Shown piece after piece: positions 24,020-35,937 of a stretch of 64,000 nucleotides of DNA; position 1 is the first letter of the stretch, and every line of letters begins with the position of its first letter. The stretch is from Magnolia sinica. Lineage: Eukaryota; Streptophyta; Magnoliopsida; Magnoliales; Magnoliaceae. The stretch covers positions 76,132,177 through 76,196,176 of the forward strand of contig NC_080582.1 of assembly GCF_029962835.1 (NCBI RefSeq). Direction: 5' to 3'. The notes beneath the pieces were generated by a model. The model was not told the origin of the DNA. It made no database searches and worked only from the letters and a program-made list of their open reading frames with translations. The translations under genes were made by a program, and so were the position numbers.

Positions 24020-24318
24020 TATTCATGCAAGTAGCTTTAGCATTGTAAATGGAACTTTAAATAAATAAAATTGAAAGGTAGTGTAAATGGAACTCAGACA
24101 TTCTTTAAGAATTGTAGCTGTAAAGTAAACAATATTAGCCTTAGAAGCGTAAATGGAACTTACAGACATTCCTTCATAATTGTAGCTATAAAATGGACCA
24201 TGTGCAATACCTTTTCTCCACCTTTAATTTCAGTCACCTTCTTTCCTTCCTTTCTGTGGAAGAGCTTCTTATAATTTCCAATCACTAAAAACCTTCTCTA
24301 ATCTTTCTACACTGAGAG
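24020..24318 (+). promoter_or_regulatory. Promoter and leader of copy B
   Basis: Three related units carry TGTAAATGGAACT or CGTAAATGGAACT. The last has GTAGCTATAAAATGGACC, a TATA box near 24183, about 130 bp before the ATG at 24319. The middle unit has GTAGCTGTAAAGTAAAC in the same place, a decayed TATA box. The pattern matches that before copy A. Confidence 0.65.
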
Positions 24319-24812
24319 ATGAAGATAAGCTTGCTGCCATTTCTCTTTCTCATCTCATGCTTTCTGGCCCACCTGATTTTCGCCCACAAATATGTCGGTC
24401 CACCGAAGGACGATGGACGTCACCTTCAACAAGGTAGAGAAATTCACATTTGATTTGCGAAACTTCGAGCAATGTATCACTTATAAAATTCTATGTAACA
24501 GGTATGTGCTACAATTGCACATCGAATGATGAGGATATTATACATTTTAACAATATGATTACAGGTTTAAATGCAACTGTTGGATTGAATGGCGGAGGGC
24601 TAGGTGAAGAGTTACCCATCAGAAGATCGCAGAAGCGCGAAGCAGGAGGAGTTAGGGGAGGTGGTGGTGGAGGAGCTCTTAAACACCCACAAGATCACAA
24701 GAGGCACAGTGGTGCATTTACCGTACTAAAATTACAAGCATTTGATAGCTCTGATGCCATGTTAACTACTATTGTCATGATATTGATGTATGGTCTTCTT
24801 CCCTTCTTCTGA
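24319..24812 (+). CDS. Copy B: small secreted, possibly GPI-anchored protein
   Basis: Two exons, 24319-24433 and 24565-24812, with a GT/AG intron of 131 bp; the joined frame gives 120 aa. The N-terminus (MKISLLPFLFLISCFLAHLI then FAHKY) is a clear signal peptide. The next part, YVGPPKDDGRHLQQ, is charged. Exon 2 opens with an N-glycosylation sequon (GLNATVGLNGGG), then a basic stretch (PIRRSQKREAGGVRGG) with a Gly run, and ends in a hydrophobic tail (AMLTTIVMILMYGLLPFF) that could be a GPI signal or a membrane anchor. The same exon layout, phase and sequon position occur in copy C, which supports a real gene. I do not recognise the family and assign no function; an arabinogalactan-like wall or membrane protein is one possibility. 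Confidence 0.62.
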
Positions 24813-25174
24813 CCACTTGTTATGATAATAGTTTAAAAACATGGGAATTTCTCAATTTGTAAGCTGATTAATTAGTCTAGATTCAAGAACTTGGATAAGC
24901 TTCTCAAAAACTAGTATGAGCTTTTCAGAGATTTTCTTAATAATATTTAATATTTAAAAGGTGCATATATTATAAAATGATGTCAAGTTGCCTCTTGTTA
25001 ATAGTGCCATGTATGTATGTCATCCGCGGGCCTGTGGACCCGACATTGTTCCTTCCATAATTTCATTTCTTCATAAATAAAGAGTCAAGGTGAGGTAAAC
25101 CCGTACCAAAAAAATTCTATAAAATTTACATGGTATTAGAGCCCAGGTCCATAACTCTAATATTTATCTTTCGT

Positions 25175-25178
25175 CGCT

Positions 25179-25226
<48 letters not shown>
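25175..25226. repeat. (AT)n microsatellite
   Basis: About 22 dinucleotide units, ending in ACACACATATATT. The sequence from 24813 to 25780 holds no other recognisable feature. Confidence 0.95.
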
Positions 25227-25235
<9 letters not shown>

Positions 25236-25794
25236 TTAAGCAAATGCGTACAAATAGACAGACTAGGCTCATCCTTTTATGTTGAGGTCAGTGCAAGTCT
25301 GTCTATGATTAAGAGTCTAGGTGGTGTTGAAGCTGGCTTATTTATGCTGGTTATCTTAGAGCTATAAGTCAGAACAATGTTCACCAACTCTAATATGCGG
25401 AATAATTGTTACCATTATTATCCCTAACTAAGAAAGTTTCATCAGAGATGAAACTCTAAATGTCCCTGACACCTAAAAAATTATCAACATGGTCATGAGC
25501 ATCGCGCAAAAGGCTGGGCGATTGAGCAACTCAAGTGGACCGCCCTATGGAAGCCACTCCACCTACGGATGGAGGAGTATAATGATACAAGATAATCCTG
25601 CCTTTACCTCTATATCTAGAAGGGCCACCAGCCCAAACGATTGTAGTGGAGGAGGTGAAAGAAATTTTTATAGAATGGAGGAGCGTCCCTGCCTTGGTTT
25701 GAGCACATAGAAACATAACATACAATCAAGTCGTGTCTTAGTGTGAGCAGTTGGATGATAAACATTCAAAACGCGCGGAAAGATGCGACAACCT

Positions 25795-26325
25795 CTTGAG
25801 GAAGCGAGACTAACTACCGAAGTGACGTCACCGAGCTCCATGGGCCTCACCATGACGTATGTTTTATATCCACACCTTCCATCTATCTTAAGAGATCATT
25901 TTAGGGCAATATCCAAAGAACAAGTTAAATCCAAAGCTCCAGTGGATCCCAGCACAGAAAACAGTGGGATAGTGACGCCCACCATTAAAACTTCTAAAGG
26001 CCACAAAAGTTATAGATCAAGCTGGTATTTGTGTTTTCTCTTATGTCTTGTTTAAACTTTTGAATAGGTTGGGTTTCAAATAAACATTATAGTGGGCCTT
26101 AGGATAGTTTCAATGGTGGGAATTACTCTTCCCATTGTTTTCTGTGGTGGGGTCCACTACAGCTCTTTAATTGCCTCATTCTTTGGCCCATGCCCTAAAA
26201 TGATATCTAAAAATGGATGGACGGTATGGATATAACACATATATCATAGTGAAACCCACGTAACTTGGTGATGGCACTTGAGTAGCCGACTTGCTACTTA
26301 ACCTGTCAGCATCTAATCCGCTTAC
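25795..26325. repeat. Family F foldback MITE, near full length
   Basis: Left: GAAGTGACGTCACCGAGCTC and CTCACCATGACGTATG. Spacer: GGTTGGGTTTCAAATAAACA. Right: CCATTGTTTTCTGTGGTGGG to AACTTGGTGATGGCAC and TAATCCGCTTACG. The right end carries about 40 extra bases before the terminal word. Confidence 0.82.
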
Positions 26326-26359
26326 GCTTCCACATGGGAAGAGGAAAGGCTGGTGTGCC

Positions 26360-26830
26360 ACATGCCACCGACCGTGTTAGCTTCGCTAAGCTCCGTGACC
26401 CCACCATGATATAAGTAATATATCTACACTGTTCATCCATTTGGAAAAATCATTTTAGGACATTAGGACAAAAATTAAGCAGATCCAAAGCTCAAGTAGA
26501 CCATAACATAGAAAATAGTAGGGATTAAACGCCTACCATTAAAAACTTCTTGGGGCCACAAAAGTTTTGGATCAAGATAATATTTTTTGGGTCCCTTCAT
26601 CCAGTTTTATGTGACGTTATGGACAGGTTGGATGTAAAATAAACATTATGATGGGCCGTAGAAAGGTTTTAACAGTGGGCATCATTGTCCCCATTTTAAG
26701 TGTCGTGGTCCACTTGAGGTTTGGATCTGCCTGAGTTTTACAGAAAAGCCTTAAAATGATATCTCAAAATAGATAGACGGTATGGATATAACACATATAT
26801 CATGGAGGACTCCACACAATTGCTGACAGC
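26360..26830. repeat. Family F foldback MITE
   Basis: Left: CGCTAAGCTCCGTGACCCCA. Spacer: GACAGGTTGGATGTAAAATA. Right: GTCGTGGTCCACTTGAGGTT to ATATCATGGAGGACTCC. It has lost both terminal words. Confidence 0.78.
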
Positions 26831-26997
26831 AATGCACCCCAAGATTATATAACTCCGATATAACTGGGTTTGCCCTTTTTTCGGGGATGGCATCTGATCT
26901 ATTATATATTTGAAAATTTATCATCCAACTGCTCATTATAAGACACATTGGACCGTATGCTATGGTTCCATGCGCTCGACCTTATAGTATCATTTTC

Positions 26998-27033
<36 letters not shown>

Positions 27034-27035
27034 GC
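26998..27035. repeat. (AT)n/(CA)n microsatellite
   Basis: TATATATATA repeats pass into ACACACACACAC. Flanking sequence is intergenic. Confidence 0.9.
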
Positions 27036-27189
27036 TAGAAGCCAGTTCGGGCTAGACTATTTTGGCCGGCCATTGTTTGAGCTGAGCTCGAGCTTAATTT
27101 GAAGGATATGGGTTGGGGTTGGGTCAGCCCTAACCCAGCCATTGACCCTCCGCACGGCAACGTGGGTGTCACCTCAACTGTGCATCCGA

Positions 27190-27610
27190 TGTACTGTGTG
27201 GATCAACCGTCCAACTCTAGTGGGCCACACCACAAGGAACAGTAGGTAAAGGATACCACGACCAATAAAATCTTTCCTATAAAATCTTTCCTACCTTTTG
27301 TGGAGCCCACTAGGTTATGGATATGCTTAAACCATTCATCAGATGCAGCCCACCAGGATGAAGGGCTACACCAGGAATCAGGCCATTCCAAAACTCATGT
27401 GGGTCACACATCTGAATTTAGAGGTCTTAGGCATGATATTTATATTGTTCCTACATTGTGGCCACTCAAACTTTGGATTGGCCTGATTTCGGTTTCTGGA
27501 GCAATCCAAAGAGTGGAAATTACGATGGGCGGGCTGGATCTTATGCACAATTGACGTAGGCCCCACAGAAGCCCGGTGTCACCTGTGTCATGTGAGGACA
27601 CCCCTTCTAA
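27190..27610. repeat. Decayed GGCCCAC-type repeat
   Basis: Contains AGTGGGCCACACCACAAGGA, TTTGTGGAGCCCACTAGGTT, CATGTGGGTCACACATC and TAGGCCCCACAGAAGCCC. It is related in style to family F but lacks the AAATAAACATCA spacer, so it may be a sister family. 27611-28050 holds no gene. Confidence 0.5.
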
Positions 27611-28724
27611 GCGGACATGTTACATAATGCAAGACATCTGGGCCTTTTAAAAAGTTGAGTTCAATCATGAAGGTACTTGCAGGAAATTCTTGCAGTTCCA
27701 CTGATAAAGGTGATCCAGACCGTTGAAATCAATGGGCGGTGGGCAATTTCACTGGAAGAATATTTGGACCACCTGATTAATGGATGTGTAAGGAGGTCAG
27801 TATTTATTTGCATGGTTACGGACGTCCTACACAAGTGGCACATTGATGGGGGAAAAGAACAAATCTTCAATCAATATTTATTGTTAACTAATTAATAAAT
27901 TTCAAAATTATACAGGTAAGTCTGCAGTGAATAATTTTAAATTTATGAATTTTTACCCAAAATTCCACATAAATCAACATTTTACCAAATAATGGAAGGT
28001 TCTTTTTAAAAATTTCAAAAATGCCTTCATCTACTTTTGTAAGTAGTGAAGATCAAGGCTTGTTGGGCCCACAGGATATGTGTATAACATCCAAGTCATC
28101 CAACACATGCACCCGGTTATGGTGATCATACCAACAACAACTCAGGCCTATCAAATCATCATATAGTGCACACTTGAATTTGGATGTTTCAAGTGATGTA
28201 TATTATTTTTAATGAGTGGCCCACTTTATAATTGTATCCATTTTCTTGCCTAATAATCATGTTAGCTTTCATTGTTAGATGGTTTAGATGTCAAACACAT
28301 ATCATATAAGCCTTAAATTCTAAATTCTCTACTTTGTTTTAAAAAAAAATGACAATAATAATATAATTTCTCTTCTCAAAAAGCACTTTCTACCTGTACC
28401 AATTCTTTTGGGCACTATTTGGTAAAATTCAAATAGTGAAAGAATATGAAAAGTGCCAAGATCTTGAAAATCTTGGCTGTCTGCTGAGGACTGGGGCTGT
28501 TATTAGGTCCAGGCTGTCAATAGGTATGGTTCAGTTCAATCTTTTAAGTACCTGTACCTAATTGGAATCAGGTCCTACTTAAGTCTCTTTTTTGGGGGAT
28601 TTGGATTCGGTGGTCACCTCTCCTAACTGAGTTGGAAAAGCTCTACTGGCCGGGCCCTACTATGATATATGTGTTTTATCCTCACCTCATCCATTTTCCT
28701 AACTTATTTTAGTTCACGGGCCTT

Positions 28725-28857
28725 CTTTTTTTTCTTTTTTTTTTTAACACACGCATACACACCCCATACACTCACGCTAGTGGAATTTCACCTCCTATGG
28801 ATACTTGAACCCTTGACGGGGTGTTGAAACTCCTGAGAGTCTACCACCCGAGCAAAA
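28725..28857 (-). mobile_element. tRNA-derived SINE, copy 2
   Basis: Nearly identical to 23398-23535 over its length. Minus-strand A-box-like GGTAGACTCTCAGGAGTTTC and B box GGGTTCAAGTATCC, with the homopolymer tail at 28727-28744. It sits inside a family F element, between GTTCACGGGCC and AAAATGAGGTAG, so it is younger than that copy. Confidence 0.8.
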
Positions 28858-28914
28858 GTAAAAATGAGGTAGATCCAGATTTCAGGTGAATCACACCATA
28901 GAAAAACAGCAGGT

Positions 28915-29582
28915 TAGGGTTGAAAGTTGGGCGGGTTCAACCTAACCAACCCTTGATCAACCCAACATTGGGTTGGGCTTAGGTAGGATGAATCGGGTGT
29001 AGTATTGGGCTTGGGCCATACAAACACCAAGCAAATAAAACTTCGGTTGGGCTCGGGTTGAGGTCTTGAGTTCCCCAGCCCAACCCAAACTTGATTAATA
29101 TATAAGTTCCTTATAAATTAATTATAATTAAGTACGGATCATCTGTGTTGAAAGCACAAAAACTTCTAATGCCGTCGGGTTTCATTGGTCCACGTCATTT
29201 CCGATGACTCAAGCTAACAAGATTGCCAAATTTCTCTCTCCCAAATAGATTGCTTTATATATAATATGACTTTTAACAGAGTAGTTGTCTTATATTTTAA
29301 CTTGTTTGTTTAGAAAAAAATAAACTTCTTAATGATAAATAACTACATATATAATTAATAAAATTATAGGTCCAAAAAATAAGACTTGTATTGAAAATAT
29401 AATAGACTAATGTAATAATGAAAATATTAGCTTATATCTACCTTACCAAGCCCGGGTTGGACTTGGGTTGAGAATTCCCAACCTCAGGTTGGGTTGGATT
29501 AGGTTAGGGTTGAGATATAAGAACCTTAGATTAAGCTAGGGTTGAGCGCCAACCCGGCCTAACCAGCCCGACTTTCAGCCCT
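28915..29582. mobile_element. Non-autonomous Mutator-like element with a 9-bp target duplication
   Basis: The termini are inverted: AGGGTTGAAAGTTGGGCGGG at the left and the inverse CCCGACTTTCAGCCCT at the right. ACAGCAGGT stands on both sides (28906-28914 and 29583-29591), an exact 9-bp target-site duplication as made by Mutator-like transposases. The interior is rich in AACCCAAC/GTTGGG words and AT-rich in the middle, with no transposase. It landed in a family F copy. Confidence 0.8.
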
Positions 29583-30424
29583 ACAGCAGGTGATTGAATT
29601 TTCACCATTAAAAACTACTTGCAACCCTTCTTAATAAATTCTTATCTCTAAAATAAAAAAATAAAAAATAAAAAAATAAAAAAATAAAAAAATAACAAAC
29701 AAACAAACAAGCAAACAAACTTCTTAGGCCCACTAAACTGTGTATACGGTGTCTATGCACGGGATGGAACGGTGGGATGTCCATGATATAACCTATGGGA
29801 CCCACTTCTACTTGGTACTACCGAGGCACTGCCTTTTGAAATCGGATTGCCTACTAACTCAGTATGCTTCTACTGTGATGAGTAAAGTCTGTTGGGCCCA
29901 CCGTGAATGTACATGGTTCATCCGTTCATCTGTTTTTCTAGCTCATTTTAAGGGTTGAGCTCAAAATTAAAGCATATCCAAAGCTCAAGTGGACCACACC
30001 ACAGGAAACAATGGAATAATGATTCCTACCGTTGAAACCTTCCTAGGGCGCACAGGGATGTTTATTTGTCATCCAACATATTCACAAGATCAAACAGACA
30101 TGGATGAAGGGAAAACACAAATAACAACTTGATCCAAAACTTCATTGGCCCCAAGAATTTTTCAAAGGTAGACGATTCAATTCAAACTGTTTCCTGTAGT
30201 CTGGTTGAGCTTTTGGGCATAAATCCTAAAATTATATGGTAAGATGGATGGACGGAATAGATAAAAGATATGAATCACAGTGGACCCCACAGAGTTTACT
30301 CAGTACACCTATGTTATTGGGTACGCAAGCCGCTTGCCACCCTGCTGATAAATGGAGTGATATTTTGGATATAAACCCACGCAAGTGTTCAAATTTTCAA
30401 ATCTCTTCATCAAGTTCAGTTCAA

Positions 30425-30905
30425 TGACCTGTGGGGTCCACCAGATCAACTTGCGCCCCTACCAGAGAAAGGACTTGGGCACTGGTATCATTATGTGTGC
30501 TACTAAAAAACTCAGTTGCCCCCATGATGTATGCGTTTTATCTATGCCATCCATCCATTTTACTGGCCCATTTCATGGCATGATCTAAAAAATGAAACGG
30601 ATTCAAATCTCAAGTGGACCACACTGTTGGAAATTGTGGTGATTGAACGCCAACCATCAAAAACTTTATAAAGGGCCCACCGCAATATTTATTTGCTATC
30701 CAACTTTTTTATTAGGTCACATAACAGCTTGATCCAAAACTTTTGTATCCTCCATGAAGTTTTTAAAGGTGGGTTAATTACTACTATTTCTTATGGTTTG
30801 GTCCACTTGAGATTTTGATCAATCTCATTTTTTCAATAGAAAAGTGGATAAATAGCATGGATAAAATACCTACATCATGGTGGAGCTAATAGAGTTTTTT
30901 TTCTA
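30425..30905. repeat. Family F foldback MITE
   Basis: Left: CAGTTGCCCCCATGATGTAT and TGCCATCCATCCATTTTAC. Inner stem: TCTCAAGTGGACCACACTGT. Spacer: TTTATTTGCTATCCAAC. Right: ATGGATAAAATACCTACATC followed by AGAGTTTTTT. Confidence 0.78.
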
Positions 30906-30949
30906 GTGGGTAAAAGTACTTAGTCCCTATGGACGGATGCAGATTAGGT

Positions 30950-32135
30950 AGTGTTGCCTCCACCTTGTGGTGATGTGTTGGCGTTGTGGGACTACTTTAA
31001 TGTATATGTTTTACATCTAATTTATCTATCCATATACGTTTTTGGCTCATTTTATATCATGAATTCAAAAATGAAGTGAACTAGAGTTCAAGTAGACCAC
31101 ACCACAAGAAAATAGTGGAGATATTGACACCGTCTAATCCTTTATGGGGTCCATGTAAAGTTTATTATCCCCCAACAAGTTTTTAATGGTGTGGCACTTA
31201 ATCACCATTGTTTCATGTGATGTAATTCAGCAAAGATTTGGATCTACTTCATTTTTTGGCTCGTGCCCTAAAATGGATATCATCTTGGGTTCATGCCATA
31301 AAATGTGATTATCATACCTACTTCATTTTTATTTTTTTTTGTTTATGTCCTAAAATGCCCTGCTATTTTTTAGATTGATGCTTTAATAAATCAACGCGGC
31401 CGATATAAACTCATACATGACGGTGGGGCCCACCCTGAGTATCGTGTGGGCCACACCACCTAATCTGGGTCCACACAAGGATGGCCTTCGAAACAAGTAC
31501 ACGAATATTCTTTGTAACGAGGCACGTTCTAACCCCATCAATTGTCGCAACCTTTTCTCACATGTTCTCCGACACAATGATATCACTCCATTTCTTTTTG
31601 GTAAACAATTTCCACTTTCGGTAGTGACCCCTTCTAGTCGGTGTTGTGGGCCCCACAATAATTTATCTTTTTTTTTTTAATCCATGCCGTCTATTCATTT
31701 TTTGAGCTTATTTTAAGTCATTATATATCTTTATAAAAAAAAAAAAAAGAAAAAAAAGAAAAAAAAAGAAGAGAGAGGTAGATCCGGATCTCAGTGGATC
31801 ACACCATAGGAAACAGTGTTGATTGAACGCCCACCATTAAAAACTTCTTGGGGCCACAAATTTTTTTTTTTTGATTAAGTTGATATTTGTGTTTTGCCTT
31901 CATCCAGGTCTGTGTGACCTAATCAACGGGTTGGATGGCAAATAAGAATTACAGTGGGCCCTGCAAACTTTTTAATGACATACGTTTGATTACCACAGAT
32001 TCATACGGTGTCGTCCACCTGATATTTGGATCTGCCTTGTTTCTGTGCTCATGCCCTAAAAATCAACAGTAAGATGGGATGGATAGCAAATAAAACACAT
32101 ATATCACGGTGGGCCCCACACAGCACCCACCAGTA
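30950..32135. repeat. Cluster of family F pieces
   Basis: Three pieces can be told apart. 30950-31300: GTGGGACTACTTTAATGTAT and GTAGACCACACCACAAGAAA. 31400-31460: an inverted pair around GGTGGGGCCCACCCTGAG. 31640-32125: from GGTGTTGTGGGCCCCACAAT through GGGTTGGATGGCAAATAAGA to ATCACGGTGGGCCCCACAC. The A-rich run at 31736-31770 lies inside the last. No gene is seen up to 33100. Confidence 0.72.
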
Positions 32136-33120
32136 CCGATTTTAGGTACCGGAGGCATCACTTCCCGCATCCGAATCCAAGAAAAACCATCTCACGTGTG
32201 AACTAGAGAGAGAGTGCCAAATGCATGCACTTGCCTCTCACGTGTAAACTACAGAGACGGGAGATACTCGAGCTGTCCATCAGCGGCCTTTACTTGTAGA
32301 TTGCATGTATGAAGAATTAGGCCAATCTGATCATCTGGCAGGCCACGTGTATACATTGAGTTAGGACAATTGACCTACACGTGTGGCCCACCTCATAATC
32401 TCATTGGCCTAATTTTTCTGACATAACATCTAAACAGTAATCATCACCTGATGATCGGCTAGGATGCCACACAGGTGCCTCATATCAACTAGCACCTGAG
32501 GGAGTACACTTAATATTTTCTCCTCTTTGTATAAAACTCCTTCCACAAGGTTTCCAATGGTGACCGTTCAATCCCTTCTGTTTCGTGTTGTGCGGCCCAC
32601 ATAAATTTTGGATCTACATATCTTTATTTCCTGTGTGGTGGTCTTGAAAAACTGATGAACAGAGGGGATTGATCACAGGCATCTCTGTGGGCCCCACACA
32701 GCTTCAGGCTACAGGAACTTCCTCTGCCTGCGGCATAGGCAATCCACGTCCGACAGAGATGCCGGACTCCTTTCCGAAATCATGGACAACTGGGCCACAT
32801 CTTTCCAGCCAGCATGCCACTTTTCTTGGAAATCCGTACCATGTAAATGATAGAGCTCAACGTGAAGATCACCTCGAACAAAAATCATGCAGTCCTTTCA
32901 TCAGGTTTGCCACAATTTTGGAATCAATGGACAACCAACGGTGTAACTCAAGCTACATGTGTGTCCCACTTGATCAGTACACCAGACCGATTTTATCAAA
33001 ATGATATTAATGATGATGAACTACCATTTGAACGGCATGGATGTTCTCCATAACTAGATTGTCAGCAGGAAAGGTGTCGCTGGACACAAGTTAGAATACT
33101 TCTGGATGTATGATACGAGT

Positions 33121-33279
33121 AGGGCTGTACACGAACCGGGCTAGCCCGGTTAATTCATTCGACTCGGCCCGAAAAAGCTCGACTCGGCCCGACTTGGAAC
33201 TGAGTTCGGGCCGAGTTCAGATAAGTTCAAGTTCGGCCCAACTTGGCCCGAAACCCGATCCGGCCTGACTCAGTCAAGT

Positions 33280-33338
<59 letters not shown>

Positions 33339-33694
33339 ACTCTCACCTGCGAACCAGTTTGTACAGGCTACATACGAACTTTTTTGAGAAACCATCATAT
33401 CTGATGAGTCTCGAAAATCTGAACCGTTCATATGAAGCAGAACCTTGTGAAACTACCTTGTACCAATTTTTTACTTTGAACCAAACTTCAATGGGCCTTC
33501 CCATAAACTTGCTGTAAAGTTTGAAAGTGGCTCGAACTCGACCCAAACTCACTAGATTGCTAATCGAACCGGGTTCAGGCTGGACATGTTGGCCCAGTGA
33601 CCGGGCCGAGCCGGGTTCAGGCTGGGTGTGGTTGGTGACCGGGTCGGGCCGGGTTGAGCCCAGTTCGACTCGGATCGACTCGTGTACACCCCTA
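33121..33694. mobile_element. GTACACGA-type inverted-repeat element with a TA microsatellite
   Basis: Left end AGGGCTGTACACGAACCGGG and the inverse ACTCGTGTACACCCCTAG at the right. The subterminal parts are rich in GGCCCGA / TCGGGCC words on both sides. A (TA)n run at 33281-33336 and about 190 bp of non-repetitive sequence fill the centre. No coding domain is seen. Such elements are common in plant genomes and are likely non-autonomous DNA transposons. Confidence 0.68.
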
Positions 33695-33699
33695 GATAT

Positions 33700-34150
33700 G
33701 AGTGAGGGCAGATCCGAAAGTCAAGTGAGCCTAAAGATATGCCTGTGATAAATCCACTCCATCCATCAGTTTCTATTTCTAAACAGGAATCCAAAAATAA
33801 CTCACATCCAAAACACAGGTAAGCAACACCGCATGGAACAGTGATAATAGAAACGTCCACCGTTCAAACCTTCCTGGAGCCCACCATGATGTTTATATGC
33901 GATCCAAACCGATCATATGGTTATTACCAATCAGATAAGATGTAGGAAGAAGTATCACCCTAATACGAAGCTTAGTAGACCCCACGAAATTTTCAGTGTG
34001 GGCATTCAATCCGTGCTGTTTTGCATGGTGTATGGCCCATTTGAGTTTTTGATCTGTCTGATTTTTGGACACCTGTCTTATTATAATGCTTATAAACTGA
34101 TGGACAGAGTGGATTTGTCACGGGGATTACTGTGGACCCCACAGCATGCG
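33700..34150. repeat. Decayed family F-type repeat upstream of copy C
   Basis: Contains ACCTTCCTGGAGCCCACCAT, GTTTATATGCGATCCAAACC, GTGTATGGCCCATTTGAGTT and TACTGTGGACCCCACAGCAT. It ends about 55 bp before the TATA box of copy C. Confidence 0.65.
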
Positions 34151-34204
34151 ACCATATTCAGTCACGTTTTCCTCTTTCCTTTTCCAAAAGCTCTTTTTCC
34201 CAAC

Positions 34205-34216
34205 CTTTTATAAATC
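34205..34216 (+). promoter_or_regulatory. TATA box of copy C
   Basis: CTTTTATAAATCC lies about 90 bp before the ATG at 34301, a normal distance for a plant core promoter and leader. The duplicated core seen before copies A and B is not visible here. Confidence 0.5.
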
Positions 34217-34300
34217 CTATCCTCTACGAAATTGCTCCTCCCCGAAGTCATTCCCATCAAAACAAATTACAATCCTTCTCTGAGCCAATCCATCCAACAA

Positions 34301-35695
34301 ATGATGATCAAATTGCTACCATTGATCTTCCTTATTTCATGCTATCTAGTCTATCCGATTTCGGCCCACGAAAGGGTCCTTTCACCAATGATCAACGGTT
34401 CAGAACCATCCAAACTTCTTCTACAAGGAAAACAACTTCCAGGTCAGATTTTCAACTTAGATATTTCATGCAAAAATGTTTGATATTTGTAGTATTTTTC
34501 TCTCTTATGTACTGTGAAAAAAGATCCTATTGGATACTTGGAAAGTTCAACCATCAATATGGCTGTCGGTCTCATCGAATCCATTTATCATCGGTCCACA
34601 AAGCTGAAATCATGTTGATTAGAGTTATATGCGGCATATTGACTGTTAGAGTTATATGCGAACCTAGTTACCGTGTTTAACTCGCTCAACTAGAATCGGA
34701 AAAGCCTGAATCGAATTTGACTTGGTTTGATCAAGTCGATTCAACTCGGATTAGGTTCACTTTATATATATATATATATAACTTAAGCTCAAACTCAGCT
34801 CATAGGCTTAAACTTGAACTTGGCTTGAGCTGGTCTGAGCTGAGCTAGCTAGTCAGGCTCAAGGACTTAGCCAAACCAAGTTCGAGCTGGGGTAACCTGT
34901 TGCCGAGTCGAGCTGTGGTGGGCCAAGCTCGACTCAGTTCAGCTTGTGTACAACTCTATTAGCCATTAGGGGTGACAACACCGGCCTGGCCAAAGCCTAG
35001 CTAGCCCGGATCAGACCAAGCTTGGACCTATACTGGACTGGGGCTGACATTTTTCTGCACTCGAGGTTGGGCTTAGGTCATTTTAGCCTGATCTGGTATC
35101 CCTGCTTTCATTTTTCTGTCTATTTATGTCCTATCCATAGAAAAAGTGGGCCAGACAATGCTGATTTTGATAATCACGCTGGTCCATTCATTAGGTGGCC
35201 TACGTGAATACACTCAGTCGTACCATTATCCATTAATATTGATGTTGTTTCCTGCTGTATATGTGGATCATCTTAATTCTCAGATCAGGCGATCACTACT
35301 ATCGCGTGGCCCACTTTTTGGATGATATGATATTCTACATATATGATAATTTCTCATTAAATAAAGAAATGAAATGTGTTCTTATGGTGCAGTTTTCATG
35401 AGATAATATAGCAGGTTTATTCAACGTGACTATTGAATTTGATGGAATGAGAAGCCATGCAAGGTGGCCCAAAGGATCCCACGTCTGGAGATTGCGTCGC
35501 CGTGAAAGGACGGCACTATCAGGAGCTGGGGCGAGGGTGGTCCCGAGAGGCCGCGGCACAAACATTCCTACTCAGCCACGAGGTGGGGCCCACAGCGGGG
35601 CATCGGCCATGCCGGCATTTCCCTCTCCAGTCACCTCCAACACCGTGGTGCAAGTTGGCCTTGGATTGCTTATTGGTTCCATTTTATTCCTTTGA
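34301..35695 (+). CDS. Copy C: small secreted, possibly GPI-anchored protein
   Basis: Two exons, 34301-34442 and 35415-35695, joined frame 140 aa, intron 972 bp with GT/AG ends. The signal peptide is MMIKLLPLIFLISCYLVYPI then SAHE. Exon 2 starts GLFNVTIEFDG, placing an N-glycosylation sequon where copy B has NAT, then a basic region (WRLRRRERTALSGAGARVVP, GRGTNIPTQPRGGA) and a hydrophobic end (TVVQVGLGLLIGSILFL) that looks like a GPI or membrane anchor. The intron phase matches copy B. The intron holds a repeat rich in GAGCTGAGCTAG words (about 34690-34965). Either ATG 34301 or 34304 could serve. Function unknown. Confidence 0.62.
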
Positions 35696-35937
35696 TTATT
35701 TTCATGAGTTGTATTTTAAGCAAGGAAAAAAGAAAATAGTGGGACATGTCCAAAGGGGAAGATCACCGGCCCAGGCATCAGGTCCATTCCTCACCACCTC
35801 TATGTACCATTGGCTGCACACTGTAACAATTCATTGTACCAGCCTGACTTTTGCACTAGGTGATCATCATCATTGTGAGGCCTACTATAATTTTCATGGC
35901 TTGGATTTCCTAAACGAATAACACATGACTATGAAAA

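Larger units (their letters stand above)
28640..30320. repeat. Family F MITEs interrupted by a SINE and a Mutator-like element
   Basis: The left half starts at CTGGCCGGGCCCTACTATGA and resumes after a SINE at AAAATGAGGTAGATCC, then again after the 668-bp element at GTGATTGAATTTTCACC. A further copy, 29885-30315, runs from GATGAGTAAAGTCTGTTGGG to AGAGTTTACTCAGTACACC and shows the TGAGTAAA-type ends. The A-rich run at 29655-29720 lies between them. Confidence 0.72.

Noticed and set aside
35457-35921. 154-aa frame overlapping exon 2 of copy C in another frame
   Set aside because: The frame chosen for exon 2 continues the signal-peptide exon in the correct phase and matches copy B's layout; the other does not.
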